A stretch of 64,000 nucleotides of DNA, taken from assembly GCA_036389255.1 (NCBI GenBank), contig DASVQI010000006.1, positions 248,001 to 312,000 on the forward strand, given 5' to 3'. How positions within the stretch are numbered: the first letter of the stretch is position 1; each line of letters begins with the position of its first letter. The position numbers were made by a program, and so were the translations under genes. Positions 17,459 to 25,451 of this stretch are shown piece after piece. The stretch is from JACVRN01 sp036389255. GTDB taxonomy: Bacteria > Acidobacteriota > Blastocatellia > Pyrinomonadales > Pyrinomonadaceae. The notes below the pieces were generated by a model, which was not told the DNA's origin, ran no database searches, and saw only the letters and a list, made by a program, of their open reading frames with translations.

Positions 17459-18538
17459 TCATACGGCTTGCCGTTTTTGCTTTTGTGACCAGATTGTGAC
17501 CACTTTTCTGGCGGGCTTTTTGAGCGCAGCCACGGCCTTGCGCTTGCGCTCGTCCGTCACGTGCGTATAACGCTTCGTCATCTCCAGAGTCGAGTGACCC
17601 ATCAACTCCGCTATGGTGAAAGCGTCAACGCCCGCGTCCGCCAGACGGCTGGCGAAAGTGTGCCGCAGGTCGTGAAAGTGGAAGTTTAAGACCTTCGCGT
17701 CTTCACAAGCCTTTCCGAAACTGTTCCTCAGATTGCGTAGTCGCGCGCCCGTGCGCGGACTCACAAAGACGAACTCGCTCTCTGACTTCTTTTGTTGCCG
17801 TAGCAGTACGTCACGAGTTGCGTCGTTTAGAGGAATGATACGGCTCTTACCGGTCTTCGTGTTGATGACGTGGATGAAGTTTCTAGACCAGTCAACTTCA
17901 GACCAACGCAAGGAGAAGATTTCTCCACGCCTGAGTCCAGTGTTGAGCGCGAAGATAACCACAGACCGCAAAAGCTCTCGCCCTCCGATCTGCTTCATCA
18001 GCCGCGCCTCTTCGTCCTCGGTCAGGAACCTGATGCGTTCGTTGTCTTCCTTGAACCGTCTGACTCGGCGGCAAGGATTCTCGCTGATGTGCCCTGCATC
18101 AACCGCCAGAGCCATCACGCGCGACAAGATAGTTAGCTCACGATTGACCGTCGAGGGACTTCGCGCCTCTTCATGCCGTGTCGGGGTCTCGTGTCTCACT
18201 TTCTTGAAGCGCTCAACGTCCATCGGGCTGATATCCGCGATACGCTTGGCCTTGAAATGAGCTTTGATAGTACCGCAAATTAACTCATCATCCCGCCAAG
18301 ACTTCTTATTAGTCTTCGCCCACGTCATGTACGTTTTGTCAATGAACTCGCTCAAGCGCGGCGTCTGCTTTTGGGTTTGACCATAAGCAGCACCGAAACA
18401 CTCAAGCCGCTTGTTGGCTTCGGCCTGTTCAGCCTGCGCCTTCGTGCGCGCCTCTCTCAGAGAAGCGCGATGCCTAGTCTTGTGTATGTGGCACCGGAAG
18501 TCATACCACCAATAACTACCCCGCTTTCTCACTGCCAT
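17459..18538 (-). CDS. Tyrosine-type site-specific integrase
   Basis: Phage/island integrase that breaks and rejoins DNA at attP/attB. The start at 18538 (MAVRKRGSYWWYDF) follows AAGGAG by 9 bases. The N-terminal arm-binding and SAM-like core-binding parts span ~1-165. Catalytic residues: R203 (NTGLRRGE), H289-x-x-R292 (HFHDLRHTF), H315 (ELMGHST) and nucleophile Y324 (KRYTHV). All are present, so it should be active. 359 residues. It points toward the truncated tRNA, marking the left boundary of an integrative element. Confidence 0.95.
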   Translation of the reverse strand: MAVRKRGSYWWYDFRCHIHKTRHRASLREARTKAQAEQAEANKRLECFGAAYGQTQKQTPRLSEFIDKTYMTWAKTNKKSWRDDELICGTIKAHFKAKRIADISPMDVERFKKVRHETPTRHEEARSPSTVNRELTILSRVMALAVDAGHISENPCRRVRRFKEDNERIRFLTEDEEARLMKQIGGRELLRSVVIFALNTGLRRGEIFSLRWSEVDWSRNFIHVINTKTGKSRIIPLNDATRDVLLRQQKKSESEFVFVSPRTGARLRNLRNSFGKACEDAKVLNFHFHDLRHTFASRLADAGVDAFTIAELMGHSTLEMTKRYTHVTDERKRKAVAALKKPARKVVTIWSQKQKRQAV

Positions 18539-18724
18539 GCTGGTTGCTCCTTCCGGTTGCAGCCGCTCGGAGCGGCGAAATAGTAGCATTTACTATCGGA
18601 TTGTTGAAGGTGTAAGCTGCGCCGCATTTGGCCACGCCCTATCATGCTATTCAAAAAGTGTATGGTTAAACCCGCACAGGGTTCGACAATCCGGTTGTTG
18701 AGCAACAACGTAGATGGAGCATCA

Positions 18725-18937
18725 CTATGCGCTTTCGCTTTTTTGACCCTCGGTCCACTGTAAAATTTTGTCTAGCCGGAATCGGAGGCTCCCGCCAACA
18801 CGTTCTACAGGGATCCCGGTTTTTCCCTCGTTAGCTACCCAATCGTAAATGGTTCGCGGTTTGACGCGGAGTAGTTCCGCCAATTCTTTCAGAGTAAGAA
18901 ACACGGGTGGGTTATGCCGCGTGCCTGTTAAACTCAT
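18725..18937 (-). CDS. Excisionase/AlpA-like helix-turn-helix protein
   Basis: 70 residues with the MerR-like winged HTH of DNA-binding helper proteins: FLTLKELAELLRVKPRTIYDW, then a wing and LRFRLDKILQW. Such proteins assist excision or regulate the integrase. It sits about 190 bp upstream of the integrase in the same direction, the normal place for an xis gene. Confidence 0.85.
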   Translation of the reverse strand: MSLTGTRHNPPVFLTLKELAELLRVKPRTIYDWVANEGKTGIPVERVGGSLRFRLDKILQWTEGQKSESA

Positions 18938-19308
18938 ATTTCATCTCCTGCAAGTTGGTCCCTATGGATTCGCTTTAATCGTCACGCCCTTCGGACGATA
19001 AGCTTTAGAAAAGCATCCGGTACTTCCAATCTTTCTAACCAGCAGCCCGAACATTAATGCCCTTGCGCAAGGAATGTGCCATTGAGAGGAAAAATGTCAT
19101 GGTGATCAATCACAACAAAGCTGCGAACCGCATTTTTATGGACTTTTTTAGAGAGAAAAAAGTTTGGATATACCACGCTAAAATGCTATTGTTAATCTTC
19201 AGTCCCACTGAGTAGGACTAAAGATTAGACCTCATTATGATTAGTGGGCCAGATGTGCCAGGCTATAGATAATGGGTATCACATCACTTTCAACCATAGA
19301 ATTTAGAA
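18938..19308. other. Regulatory gap between xis-like and XRE genes
   Basis: No ORF of note. It contains a stem-loop (listed separately at 19193-19227) and AT-rich stretches. It is the divergent control region of the excisionase-like and XRE genes. Confidence 0.4.
19193..19227. promoter_or_regulatory. Inverted repeat, candidate operator
   Basis: TAATCTTCAGTCC (19193-19205) and GGACTAAAGATTA (19215-19227) are inverted with one mismatch around a 9-base centre. The size and place, upstream of an XRE regulator, fit a repressor binding site. There is no T-run after it. Confidence 0.45.
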
Positions 19309-19314
19309 GTGTCC

Positions 19315-19683
19315 ATGGGCACTGCCGGAGAAGGAAGTTTGACGAAATCAAAAGAACGAGACTTAATTGAAGAAGAAGAACAACTCCGGCTCGACTTAAA
19401 ACGGGCAGTCGTCAAGGCTACATTAAGGCTATCTAAGTACCATGACGAAAGGCGTAAGGTGATACAGAGTGACGGACCGATATCAGGGAAGGACGTTTTG
19501 CGCATACGTAAGGAACTCAGGGTTTCACAGAAAGTTTTCGCGCGCCTTCTCAATGTGAGTATTAAGACGGTTCAGTCCTGGGAGCAAGGCACTCGTGAAC
19601 CAGGTGACGCTGCCCTCAAGCTGCTATCAATTGCGGATCATTATCCGAATATTCTATTCGACCTAGCAATTGAGTCAAAATAA
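19315..19683 (+). CDS. XRE-family helix-turn-helix regulator
   Basis: About 122 residues. The N-terminal half is a long charged helix (ERDLIEEEEQLRLDLKRA). The C-terminal half is a Cro/C1-type HTH: VLRIRKELRVSQKVFARLLNVS, then IKTVQSWEQGTREPGDAALKLL. The layout resembles HigA/MqsA-type antitoxins, and the HTH spacing is normal. No toxin partner is evident beside it, so it may control island genes instead. A GTG at 19309 is an alternative start two codons earlier. Confidence 0.82.
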   Translation: MGTAGEGSLTKSKERDLIEEEEQLRLDLKRAVVKATLRLSKYHDERRKVIQSDGPISGKDVLRIRKELRVSQKVFARLLNVSIKTVQSWEQGTREPGDAALKLLSIADHYPNILFDLAIESK

Positions 19684-19734
19684 TCTTTATTGACCGGCTC
19701 GTGAAAGCTTCATTAGTTTTCGCCTCTTTTCACT

Positions 19735-19989
19735 CTATACATGTCCCTCTTCTAACCTGGAAAACTCCAGTTGAACCGGAACCACTGTTCTGAAAACGCT
19801 AAAGGATGTGAACTTTTCACGTTCAATTCCGAGTTCCTCAAGATGAAGCTCATCAAAGGCCCTGTTCAAGGCGGCTGTTAAAGACTGAGTCAAATGGCGA
19901 AAGACGGAGGCTTCTATTCTTTTCATCGTTTCCATAATATTGGCAGCGGGCTGATTGTAGCGATTCACCGGATTATGCCTTCCGGTCAT
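19735..19989 (-). CDS. Small hypothetical protein
   Basis: 84 residues beginning MTGRHNPVNRYNQPAANIME, with an amphipathic helical middle and an FSVFRTVVPVQLEFSRLEEG end. The composition is protein-like, but no family is recognised and no good ribosome site is seen. It is convergent with the XRE gene. Could be spurious. Confidence 0.4.
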   Translation of the reverse strand: MTGRHNPVNRYNQPAANIMETMKRIEASVFRHLTQSLTAALNRAFDELHLEELGIEREKFTSFSVFRTVVPVQLEFSRLEEGHV

Positions 19990-20113
19990 GGAGCCGAAGT
20001 TAGAGTGATAACAGCTTTGTTCCTTCTCTTCCTGCTCGCGAGACGGGGCGCCTGAATCCTTCCGTGCTGACCGCGGCGGACAGCCGGGTGAGGCTCTCAG
20101 CTCACACTGCTAC

Positions 20114-20374
20114 GTGAAAAATATGAAGCGGTATGCGCAAGCGGCTGGCATTGATGACTTTCATCTACATCAGACACGCCACACCTTCGCACGCATATTG
20201 GCAGAGGACTCTGGTTCAATTACGGAAACGCAGGATGCAGCACTCGGGCACCGCAGCGCCGCTACGACCAGGGTTTATGTACAGCGAATCTCCGTCAAGC
20301 GGGACAAGCACAGTCATAGAATCTTGGGACGTTTCGCTAAAAATAAGAGAAAAGAAGACCAAAGCAGCGAGTAA
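20114..20374 (+). pseudogene. C-terminal remnant of a second tyrosine recombinase
   Basis: 86 codons carry only the end of an integrase catalytic domain: FHLHQTRHTFARILAEDSG (HxxR box), DAALGHRSAATTRVYVQRI (second His and nucleophile Tyr) and a basic tail. The first catalytic Arg and all N-terminal domains are absent. In-frame sequence runs back to about 20015 (SRDGAP) but is not convincing. It is a decayed relic that shows earlier insertion events at this spot. Confidence 0.8.
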
Positions 20375-20450
20375 TAGAAAGAATCCTCATCTGAAATTAG
20401 AAATTGACCGTACTCCGTACTTTCATTCTACGTTGTGATATATTGCGTTA

Positions 20451-21329
20451 ATGTTGACCAGTGTGCCGCCGCAATCAGGACCCCGTCGAATCGAACCTCA
20501 AAAGAAATTGAAGAATTATCTGAGCTTTGACCTACTTGAGGATGTGATGTTACTGCCGCCCTCCAAGTATGAAGAGATAGTTGAGCGGACGGTAGTCGCC
20601 AGGATCGGCCCCCTTGTGGAGTATGCTTACCATCATTACGGTGATGGCGCGAAACAGTTAAGGCGCCTATCAGACCAGCAGGTAGTCAGCTCATTTACGA
20701 GAGCTCTGCAGGTACCTGACCTTTCCATGATGCTGCATGACACATCGCTGCAGGCCAGACCAATAGAGTTCTGCAAAGTTCCTACAGCAAATGACGGTGT
20801 GGAAGAGCCGAACTGGATAGCCTTTTGTATGCGACTAGCTGATGCCGGAGTGAAAGCCGGACTCACCAAGCAGTTTTCGCAAGCGCTGGCAGGCACCTTC
20901 GAGGAGATGACGGGAAATCTGATTGAGCATAGCGAACGTCCCGGCACAGGCATAGTCGGATACAGGTGGCGGACGGGAGAATTTGAATATGTGGTGGCAG
21001 ACGCCGGAATCGGAGTCTTGGATAGCCTGCGTCAGCATAAGGACTATTCCTGGCTCTCAGATGCCGGGGAGGCGCTGGCGACGGCCGTCTCAGACGGAGA
21101 GTCGCGCCATGGCAGAAGACAGCTCCGCGGTTTCGGCTTCCATAGGCTGATCTTTAATATCGCCGAGAGAAACAGTTATTTGAGGTTCCGTAGCGGTGAT
21201 CATAGCTACGCGATTGATGGGACGAAACCCGCGCTATTGAAGAAAACGCAGCACTGCGCGCACTTCCAAGGCTTCCTAATCTCTGTCGTCAGCAGGCCCC
21301 TCAACAAGGAGCTCCTAAATAGCGCTTGA
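20451..21329 (+). CDS. GHKL-fold ATPase, first gene of an unassigned four-gene module
   Basis: 292 residues. The C-terminal half is a histidine-kinase/Hsp90-type ATP-binding domain. N-box: TFEEMTGNLIEHSE (~150-163). G1: VVADAGIGVLDSL (DxGxG). G2-like glycine segment: RGFGFHRLI. There is no H-box, receiver or membrane segment, so it is not a standard sensor kinase; anti-sigma-type ATPases such as SpoIIAB are the closest functional analogy. The N-terminal ~130 residues are not recognised. No Shine-Dalgarno precedes the ATG; TATATT ends 6 bases upstream, so the message may be leaderless. ATG 20547 (after GAGG) is a second choice. The next gene starts 48 bp on. Confidence 0.8.
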   Translation: MLTSVPPQSGPRRIEPQKKLKNYLSFDLLEDVMLLPPSKYEEIVERTVVARIGPLVEYAYHHYGDGAKQLRRLSDQQVVSSFTRALQVPDLSMMLHDTSLQARPIEFCKVPTANDGVEEPNWIAFCMRLADAGVKAGLTKQFSQALAGTFEEMTGNLIEHSERPGTGIVGYRWRTGEFEYVVADAGIGVLDSLRQHKDYSWLSDAGEALATAVSDGESRHGRRQLRGFGFHRLIFNIAERNSYLRFRSGDHSYAIDGTKPALLKKTQHCAHFQGFLISVVSRPLNKELLNSA

Positions 21330-21377
21330 CAGTAATTCTCAGCAATGCCATTATGCTCACTGACGGAGGTGAGCATA

Positions 21378-21950
21378 ATGAAACAGCAGATCTTAATTTA
21401 CGATCTCGGCGGCAAGCTGGAAGTTTTAAGTGGTTTGCCCCGGGGTCAAGCGCTTTTAGGGAAATTAATCGCGGCTGCCAGGCCGCAGGAAGAACCCACC
21501 CCGCTCTTCCTAGACTTCAAAGGGGTGAACGTCGCGACGAGCAGCTTCCTCCGCTCGGGCATCCTGGGCTTTCGCGACCATTGCATAAGGATGGGTCTCA
21601 ATCTCTACCCCGTCCTGGCCAATCTCAACGATGAAATTATTGACGATCTGAAGCTCGTGCTTGAACAGCGCGGTGACGCTTTCGTAGTGTGCAGCCTCAG
21701 TGATGACGGGCGGGTCTCGTCCGTCAGGGTCGTCGGCTCGCTGGATGAAAAGCAGCGACTGACGCTAGAGGCTGTCATTAAAGAAGGGGAGACTGACGCG
21801 GCCTCCCTGAAGGAGCAGCACGAGGAGACCGAAAGTATCGGCACTACGGGCTGGAACAATAGACTTACGTCGCTGGCCGAAAAGGGGCTGGTGGTTGAAG
21901 TGAAACGAGGCCGGGGCAAGCTGTACCGCCCAGTCTTGGAGTTTACCTGA
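21378..21950 (+). CDS. STAS-like (DUF4325-type) + winged-helix protein
   Basis: 190 residues from the ATG at 21378, which follows a perfect GGAGGTGA site. Residues ~1-115 resemble the STAS-like DUF4325 fold: IYDLGGKLEVLSGLPRG, then PLFLDFKGVNVATSSFLRSG with a Ser-Ser pair at the place of the regulated serine in STAS proteins. Residues ~120-190 are a MarR-like winged helix (LTLEAVIKEGETDAASL, TGWNNRLTSLAEKGLVVEVKRGRG). A GHKL ATPase beside a STAS protein recalls the SpoIIAB/SpoIIAA kinase-antagonist switch, here with a DNA-binding output. That is inference. Confidence 0.75.
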   Translation: MKQQILIYDLGGKLEVLSGLPRGQALLGKLIAAARPQEEPTPLFLDFKGVNVATSSFLRSGILGFRDHCIRMGLNLYPVLANLNDEIIDDLKLVLEQRGDAFVVCSLSDDGRVSSVRVVGSLDEKQRLTLEAVIKEGETDAASLKEQHEETESIGTTGWNNRLTSLAEKGLVVEVKRGRGKLYRPVLEFT

Positions 21951-22324
21951 TGGGCGCAGACTTTATTTCGAAGACGAAGAAAGGCATTCGTAAGGGCTGG
22001 GATCGCGAGCGCAGAAGGCTGAGCATCGCTGAGCTGTTTAACCGAATGCCGGAGAGCATCCGGGCGATCAACGTCACGCCGTTCGAACTCACCAAATTCT
22101 GCGAGGGCGACCGCTACGAGTTGAATGTCGAGGAAGGCCGAATCTTCGTCTACTCGAACCGGGTGACTATCGGCGTGTGTAAAGAGCCTCCGCGGTCAGT
22201 GTTGAAGGCAGTCGCCGCCCTCGGCGGAAAGACCCTGGGACTATTCATAAAAGTGCGTGAGCACAGTGCCACTGTCGAAGTCGCGGTCTGCTTGGACACT
22301 CAATCAAACACACAGGCGGCATAA
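21950..22324 (+). CDS. Unknown protein of the GHKL/STAS module
   Basis: 124 residues. The start overlaps the preceding stop (TGATG), so translation is coupled. The N-terminus is very basic (ISKTKKGIRKGWDRERRRLS), then an alternating beta-strand-rich half (FELTKFCEGDRYELNVEEGR, RVTIGVC, TVEVAVCLD). No family recognised. The basic start suggests nucleic-acid or membrane-surface contact. Confidence 0.7.
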   Translation: MGADFISKTKKGIRKGWDRERRRLSIAELFNRMPESIRAINVTPFELTKFCEGDRYELNVEEGRIFVYSNRVTIGVCKEPPRSVLKAVAALGGKTLGLFIKVREHSATVEVAVCLDTQSNTQAA

Positions 22325-22327
22325 AAT

Positions 22328-23428
22328 ATGAGTACACGCAAAGACATTGCACCACTGCTCTTCCACGACGCCGACAAGCCACTGAGCCTCGGGTGTATCA
22401 ACTGCCCGGAGCAAGGGATTTGCGGCGGCCTGCGCACTTCAGGGAGCCACTTCGATTGTCTCGCCTTTTGCGAGTGTGATGACCCCTCTGACTGCCAGTA
22501 CGTGTGCCCGAATAACCTGGAGAATTACATCGCCAGGTTCCACGAGGTTCAAGGGTTTGAATTCAACAACGTCCCGAGAGCTCCGGTATTGCCTTATCAG
22601 CCGTTTCCTTTTTCGGTGCCGCTCCTTTACCACTCTTCCGGGCGCTTGGGGCGCTTCGTAACTGACACGGTGGCCATTCCGCTCACTTATCTGCTTGATC
22701 GTAAGACCGGGATGCTCAGATACAGCACGCGCGAAGAGCTGACCGAGAGCTTCGGCTTCGACGATAGAGCGCGCCTGATCATCATGGGCGTTGACCAAGA
22801 TCAGCCGATTGAAGACTACTGGTCATTCCGGCGCGCAACCCACATCCCGGAGCAGCTCGCTAGGTTAAAGCCTGATCTGGTGACTGCTCCTAACTACAGC
22901 GTGTTTCTGGACTCGCCCAGGTGGGACAATCTTCATAACATGAAGAGAATCGCCATCTGCTGGAGCGAGCTGGTAGCGGCGGGAATACCGACCTCTCTTC
23001 ATCTTAATGCCCGAACCGACCGCGATTGGGAACGCTGGACGGAATTCGTCGTCGAGCGCGACGAGATTCGATCTGTCGCCTTCGAGTATGCAACCGGGGC
23101 GGCCCGCCAAGACCGGGGCGAGTGGCATACGGAGAAGCTGGCGGCTCTTGCCCTGGCCGTGCCGCGAGACCTCCAGATAGTGGTGCGCGGCGGCTACGCT
23201 CACTTAGAAAAGCTTTACAGCGCTTTCCACGAAGTGGTCTTTATAGATACGACCTCTTTTATGAAGACCATTAACCGTCAAAAACTCACACGGCTGCCCA
23301 GCGGGAAGTTGGAATGGCGGCGTGAGGTCATGCCCAATGCACACCCGCTCGACGACCTTCTCGAGCATAACGTGCGGGGCTTTTCACGAATGATTTCAGA
23401 CAAGGTATCTGAGTATCTGAAATTTTGA
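22328..23428 (+). CDS. Cys-rich DUF4417-like protein, last gene of the module
   Basis: 366 residues, 3 bp after the previous gene. The first ~65 residues hold nine cysteines (GCINCPEQGICGG, FDCLAFCECDDPSDCQYVC), enough for an iron-sulphur or zinc centre. The middle part (TAPNYSVFLDSPRWDNLHNM, then a GIPTSLHLNARTDRDWERW stretch) resembles the DUF4417 fold seen in phage and mobile-element proteins. A C-terminal beta-alpha segment (LQIVVRGGYAHLEKL) follows. No catalytic motif is known for this family. By position it is the likely effector or sensor of the GHKL/STAS switch. Confidence 0.65.
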   Translation: MSTRKDIAPLLFHDADKPLSLGCINCPEQGICGGLRTSGSHFDCLAFCECDDPSDCQYVCPNNLENYIARFHEVQGFEFNNVPRAPVLPYQPFPFSVPLLYHSSGRLGRFVTDTVAIPLTYLLDRKTGMLRYSTREELTESFGFDDRARLIIMGVDQDQPIEDYWSFRRATHIPEQLARLKPDLVTAPNYSVFLDSPRWDNLHNMKRIAICWSELVAAGIPTSLHLNARTDRDWERWTEFVVERDEIRSVAFEYATGAARQDRGEWHTEKLAALALAVPRDLQIVVRGGYAHLEKLYSAFHEVVFIDTTSFMKTINRQKLTRLPSGKLEWRREVMPNAHPLDDLLEHNVRGFSRMISDKVSEYLKF

Positions 23429-23578
23429 AATTTCAACATCTTGGCTTGCCGATTAGCGCAGGCATAGGTAAGGGATGATTAGGAGTAAAAGACAAAAGGG
23501 GACCAAGATAATGAGCATCATCTTGATGTGCTTTAGTCTCTCTCCGATTATTTGGAATCTGTATCATTAGAAATAGCT

Positions 23579-24940
23579 ATGTGGCCTGATAACGAAACTA
23601 CGCGCGATTTTTTGAACTTCTCGGGCGTCGCCGATACGGTGGCGGAGATCATTGTGCAGGCACATGGTAGACCAATTTCGATTGGGGTATCAGGAGCTTG
23701 GGGGATTGGCAAGTCCTCACTGATCAAGCTGACGCGCGAATCCTTAACACATAGGCCGAAGAAGGAAGGCGAAAGGGAATTCATTTTCGTAGAGTTTAAC
23801 GCTTGGCTCTATCAAGGCTATGACGACGCACGGGCGGCCCTCATGGAGGTAATTGCTACCAAGCTTGAGGAAGAAGCGGAGAAGCGCGAGAAGGCCCTGG
23901 ATAAAGCAAAATCGCTGTTAAAGCGGGTCAACTGGCTCCGCGTCGCTAAACTTACTGCAAGCTCTGCCTTCGCTATCTCGATGGGCTTGCCCCCTGTCGG
24001 CCTTCTGGGAGAACTATGGGGGCTCGGCAAGAAAGCGGTGGGCGGCGGTGCAGACGAAAAGCTTATCGGGGATGCTCAGGCAAAAGTCAGCGAGGCAGGA
24101 ACGGCAGCAGCGGGCTTGCTTAATCCGAAGGAGGAGACCTCGCCACCGAAAGAGATACATGCCCTGAGGGAGACGTTTGAAGAGACGCTGGATGAACTCG
24201 GCGTAACCTTAGTTGTATTAATTGACGATCTTGACCGCTGTCTTCCGCCTACTACAATCTCCACGCTAGAAGCGATTCGACTGTTCCTCTTCTTGCGCAA
24301 TACGGCGTTCGTGATTGCAGCTGACAACGAAATGATAAAGCACGCGGTACGCGAACATTTCGTAGGTATTGATGATGACCTTCTAGTTACAAATTACTTT
24401 GACAAGCTTATACAGGTTCCAATAAGAGTACCGCCGCTCGGCACGCAAGAAGTGCGCGCGTACATGATGCTTCTATTCGTCGAGAATAGCGAGTTGAGTG
24501 ATGAAGTAAAAGAGAAGATTCGGGCCGGCGTAGGTGAACAGTTAAAGCACACCTGGCAGGGCAAGAGGGTAGATCGCGCATTTGTACAGACACTTCATGA
24601 GTCATTACCCGATGAATTGATCGGCAAGTTCGACACCGCCGACCGCCTCGCGCCGCTGATGACGTCTGCCTCCGGCATCGTCGGAAATCCGCGACTGATT
24701 AAGCGCTTCTTGAATGCACTAGCGATACGGATGACTATATCTAACGCGCAAGGGGTTGGAGTGGACGAGGCCGTGCTCGCAAAGATGTTACTTTTCGAGC
24801 GACTCGGAGATCAGAGGGCCTACGCCGAATTGATCAAAGCGGTAAGCAGCAACGAAGAAGGCAAGCCCGTTTTTCTTGAGGAATGGGAAGAAAAGGCTAA
24901 CGCGGGTGAACCACTTAAGTTGGATTCGCCTTGGGAATGA
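23579..24940 (+). CDS. qatA: QatA, KAP-family P-loop ATPase (frameshifted; N-terminal part)
   Basis: First gene of the four-gene Qat anti-phage system. It starts at ATG 23579 (MWPDNETTRDFLNF, the typical QatA N-terminus); a TTG at 23552 is upstream. Walker A GAWGIGKSS (39-47) and Walker B LVVLIDDLDRC are separated by a hydrophobic insertion (LRVAKLTASSAFAIS...GLLGELWGLG), as in KAP NTPases. The frame stops at TGA 24938-24940 after PLKLDSPWE. The expected continuation (TFVQEWLTLPPRL) is in the +1 frame, immediately downstream. The gene as read is therefore broken by one base, or the base call is wrong. Confidence 0.88.
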   Translation: MWPDNETTRDFLNFSGVADTVAEIIVQAHGRPISIGVSGAWGIGKSSLIKLTRESLTHRPKKEGEREFIFVEFNAWLYQGYDDARAALMEVIATKLEEEAEKREKALDKAKSLLKRVNWLRVAKLTASSAFAISMGLPPVGLLGELWGLGKKAVGGGADEKLIGDAQAKVSEAGTAAAGLLNPKEETSPPKEIHALRETFEETLDELGVTLVVLIDDLDRCLPPTTISTLEAIRLFLFLRNTAFVIAADNEMIKHAVREHFVGIDDDLLVTNYFDKLIQVPIRVPPLGTQEVRAYMMLLFVENSELSDEVKEKIRAGVGEQLKHTWQGKRVDRAFVQTLHESLPDELIGKFDTADRLAPLMTSASGIVGNPRLIKRFLNALAIRMTISNAQGVGVDEAVLAKMLLFERLGDQRAYAELIKAVSSNEEGKPVFLEEWEEKANAGEPLKLDSPWE

Positions 24941-25451
24941 TACTTTCGTGCAGGAATGGCTCACCCTGCCGCCGCGACTAGCTGATTTGGATTTACGAGG
25001 TGCGTTATACGTTAGCCGTGAGCACGCGCCATTAATTACGCCAGAGGACCGCCTCTCGTCCGAGGCTGCCGAACTGCTTACGGCCCTGCTTCAGGAACCT
25101 GACATGGCTGAGAGCCTCAATGACCGGCTCGTTAAAGTTTCACGGGCGGAAATCACTTTGATCATGGACCGGTTGCTTGACCGAGCTCGCCAGGAGCAGG
25201 AGTGGGGAGTGCCACCAATACTGGAGGCATGCCTCGCTGTATCAGAGGCCGACCCTTCACAAGGCTCTCGCCTGGCAGCATTCCTTAGTGAAAGACCGCC
25301 GACGCAAATTAGGCCTAGCATTGTCCCCATGATCGGTGACCAGCCATGGGCAGCCGGGGTCTTCAGGACTTGGGAACGGGCGGAAGTATCGCGTCCCGTA
25401 AAAAATGCCATAAAGCGCAGGAGGGAAGATGGGAACATCTCAGTCCAGTAA
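24939..25451 (+). CDS. qatA: QatA C-terminal part in the shifted frame
   Basis: Continues QatA without loss: DTFVQEWLTLPPRLADLDLRGALYV and on to the stop at 25451. Adding one A in GGGAATGAT (24934-24942) would join the two frames into a protein of about 630 residues, the normal QatA length. The open frame reaches back to an ATG at 24876, but that start lies inside the upstream coding sequence with no ribosome site. The stop overlaps the start of qatB by 23 bases, as expected for an intact operon. Confidence 0.8.
   Translation, partial: DTFVQEWLTLPPRLADLDLRGALYVSREHAPLITPEDRLSSEAAELLTALLQEPDMAESLNDRLVKVSRAEITLIMDRLLDRARQEQEWGVPPILEACLAVSEADPSQGSRLAAFLSERPPTQIRPSIVPMIGDQPWAAGVFRTWERAEVSRPVKNAIKRRREDGNISVQ

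Noticed and set aside
17350..17460. Complete tRNA-Ser gene
   Set aside because: No T arm or 3' acceptor strand could be found after the anticodon stem; reported as a 5' half.
20133..20438. 101-codon frame overlapping the integrase remnant
   Set aside because: Alternate-frame shadow; the recombinase motifs are in the 20114 frame.
24930..24945. Programmed +1 frameshift in qatA as in prfB
   Set aside because: P-site codon GAA does not re-pair well on AAU and there is no upstream SD-like stimulator; mutation or read error is simpler.
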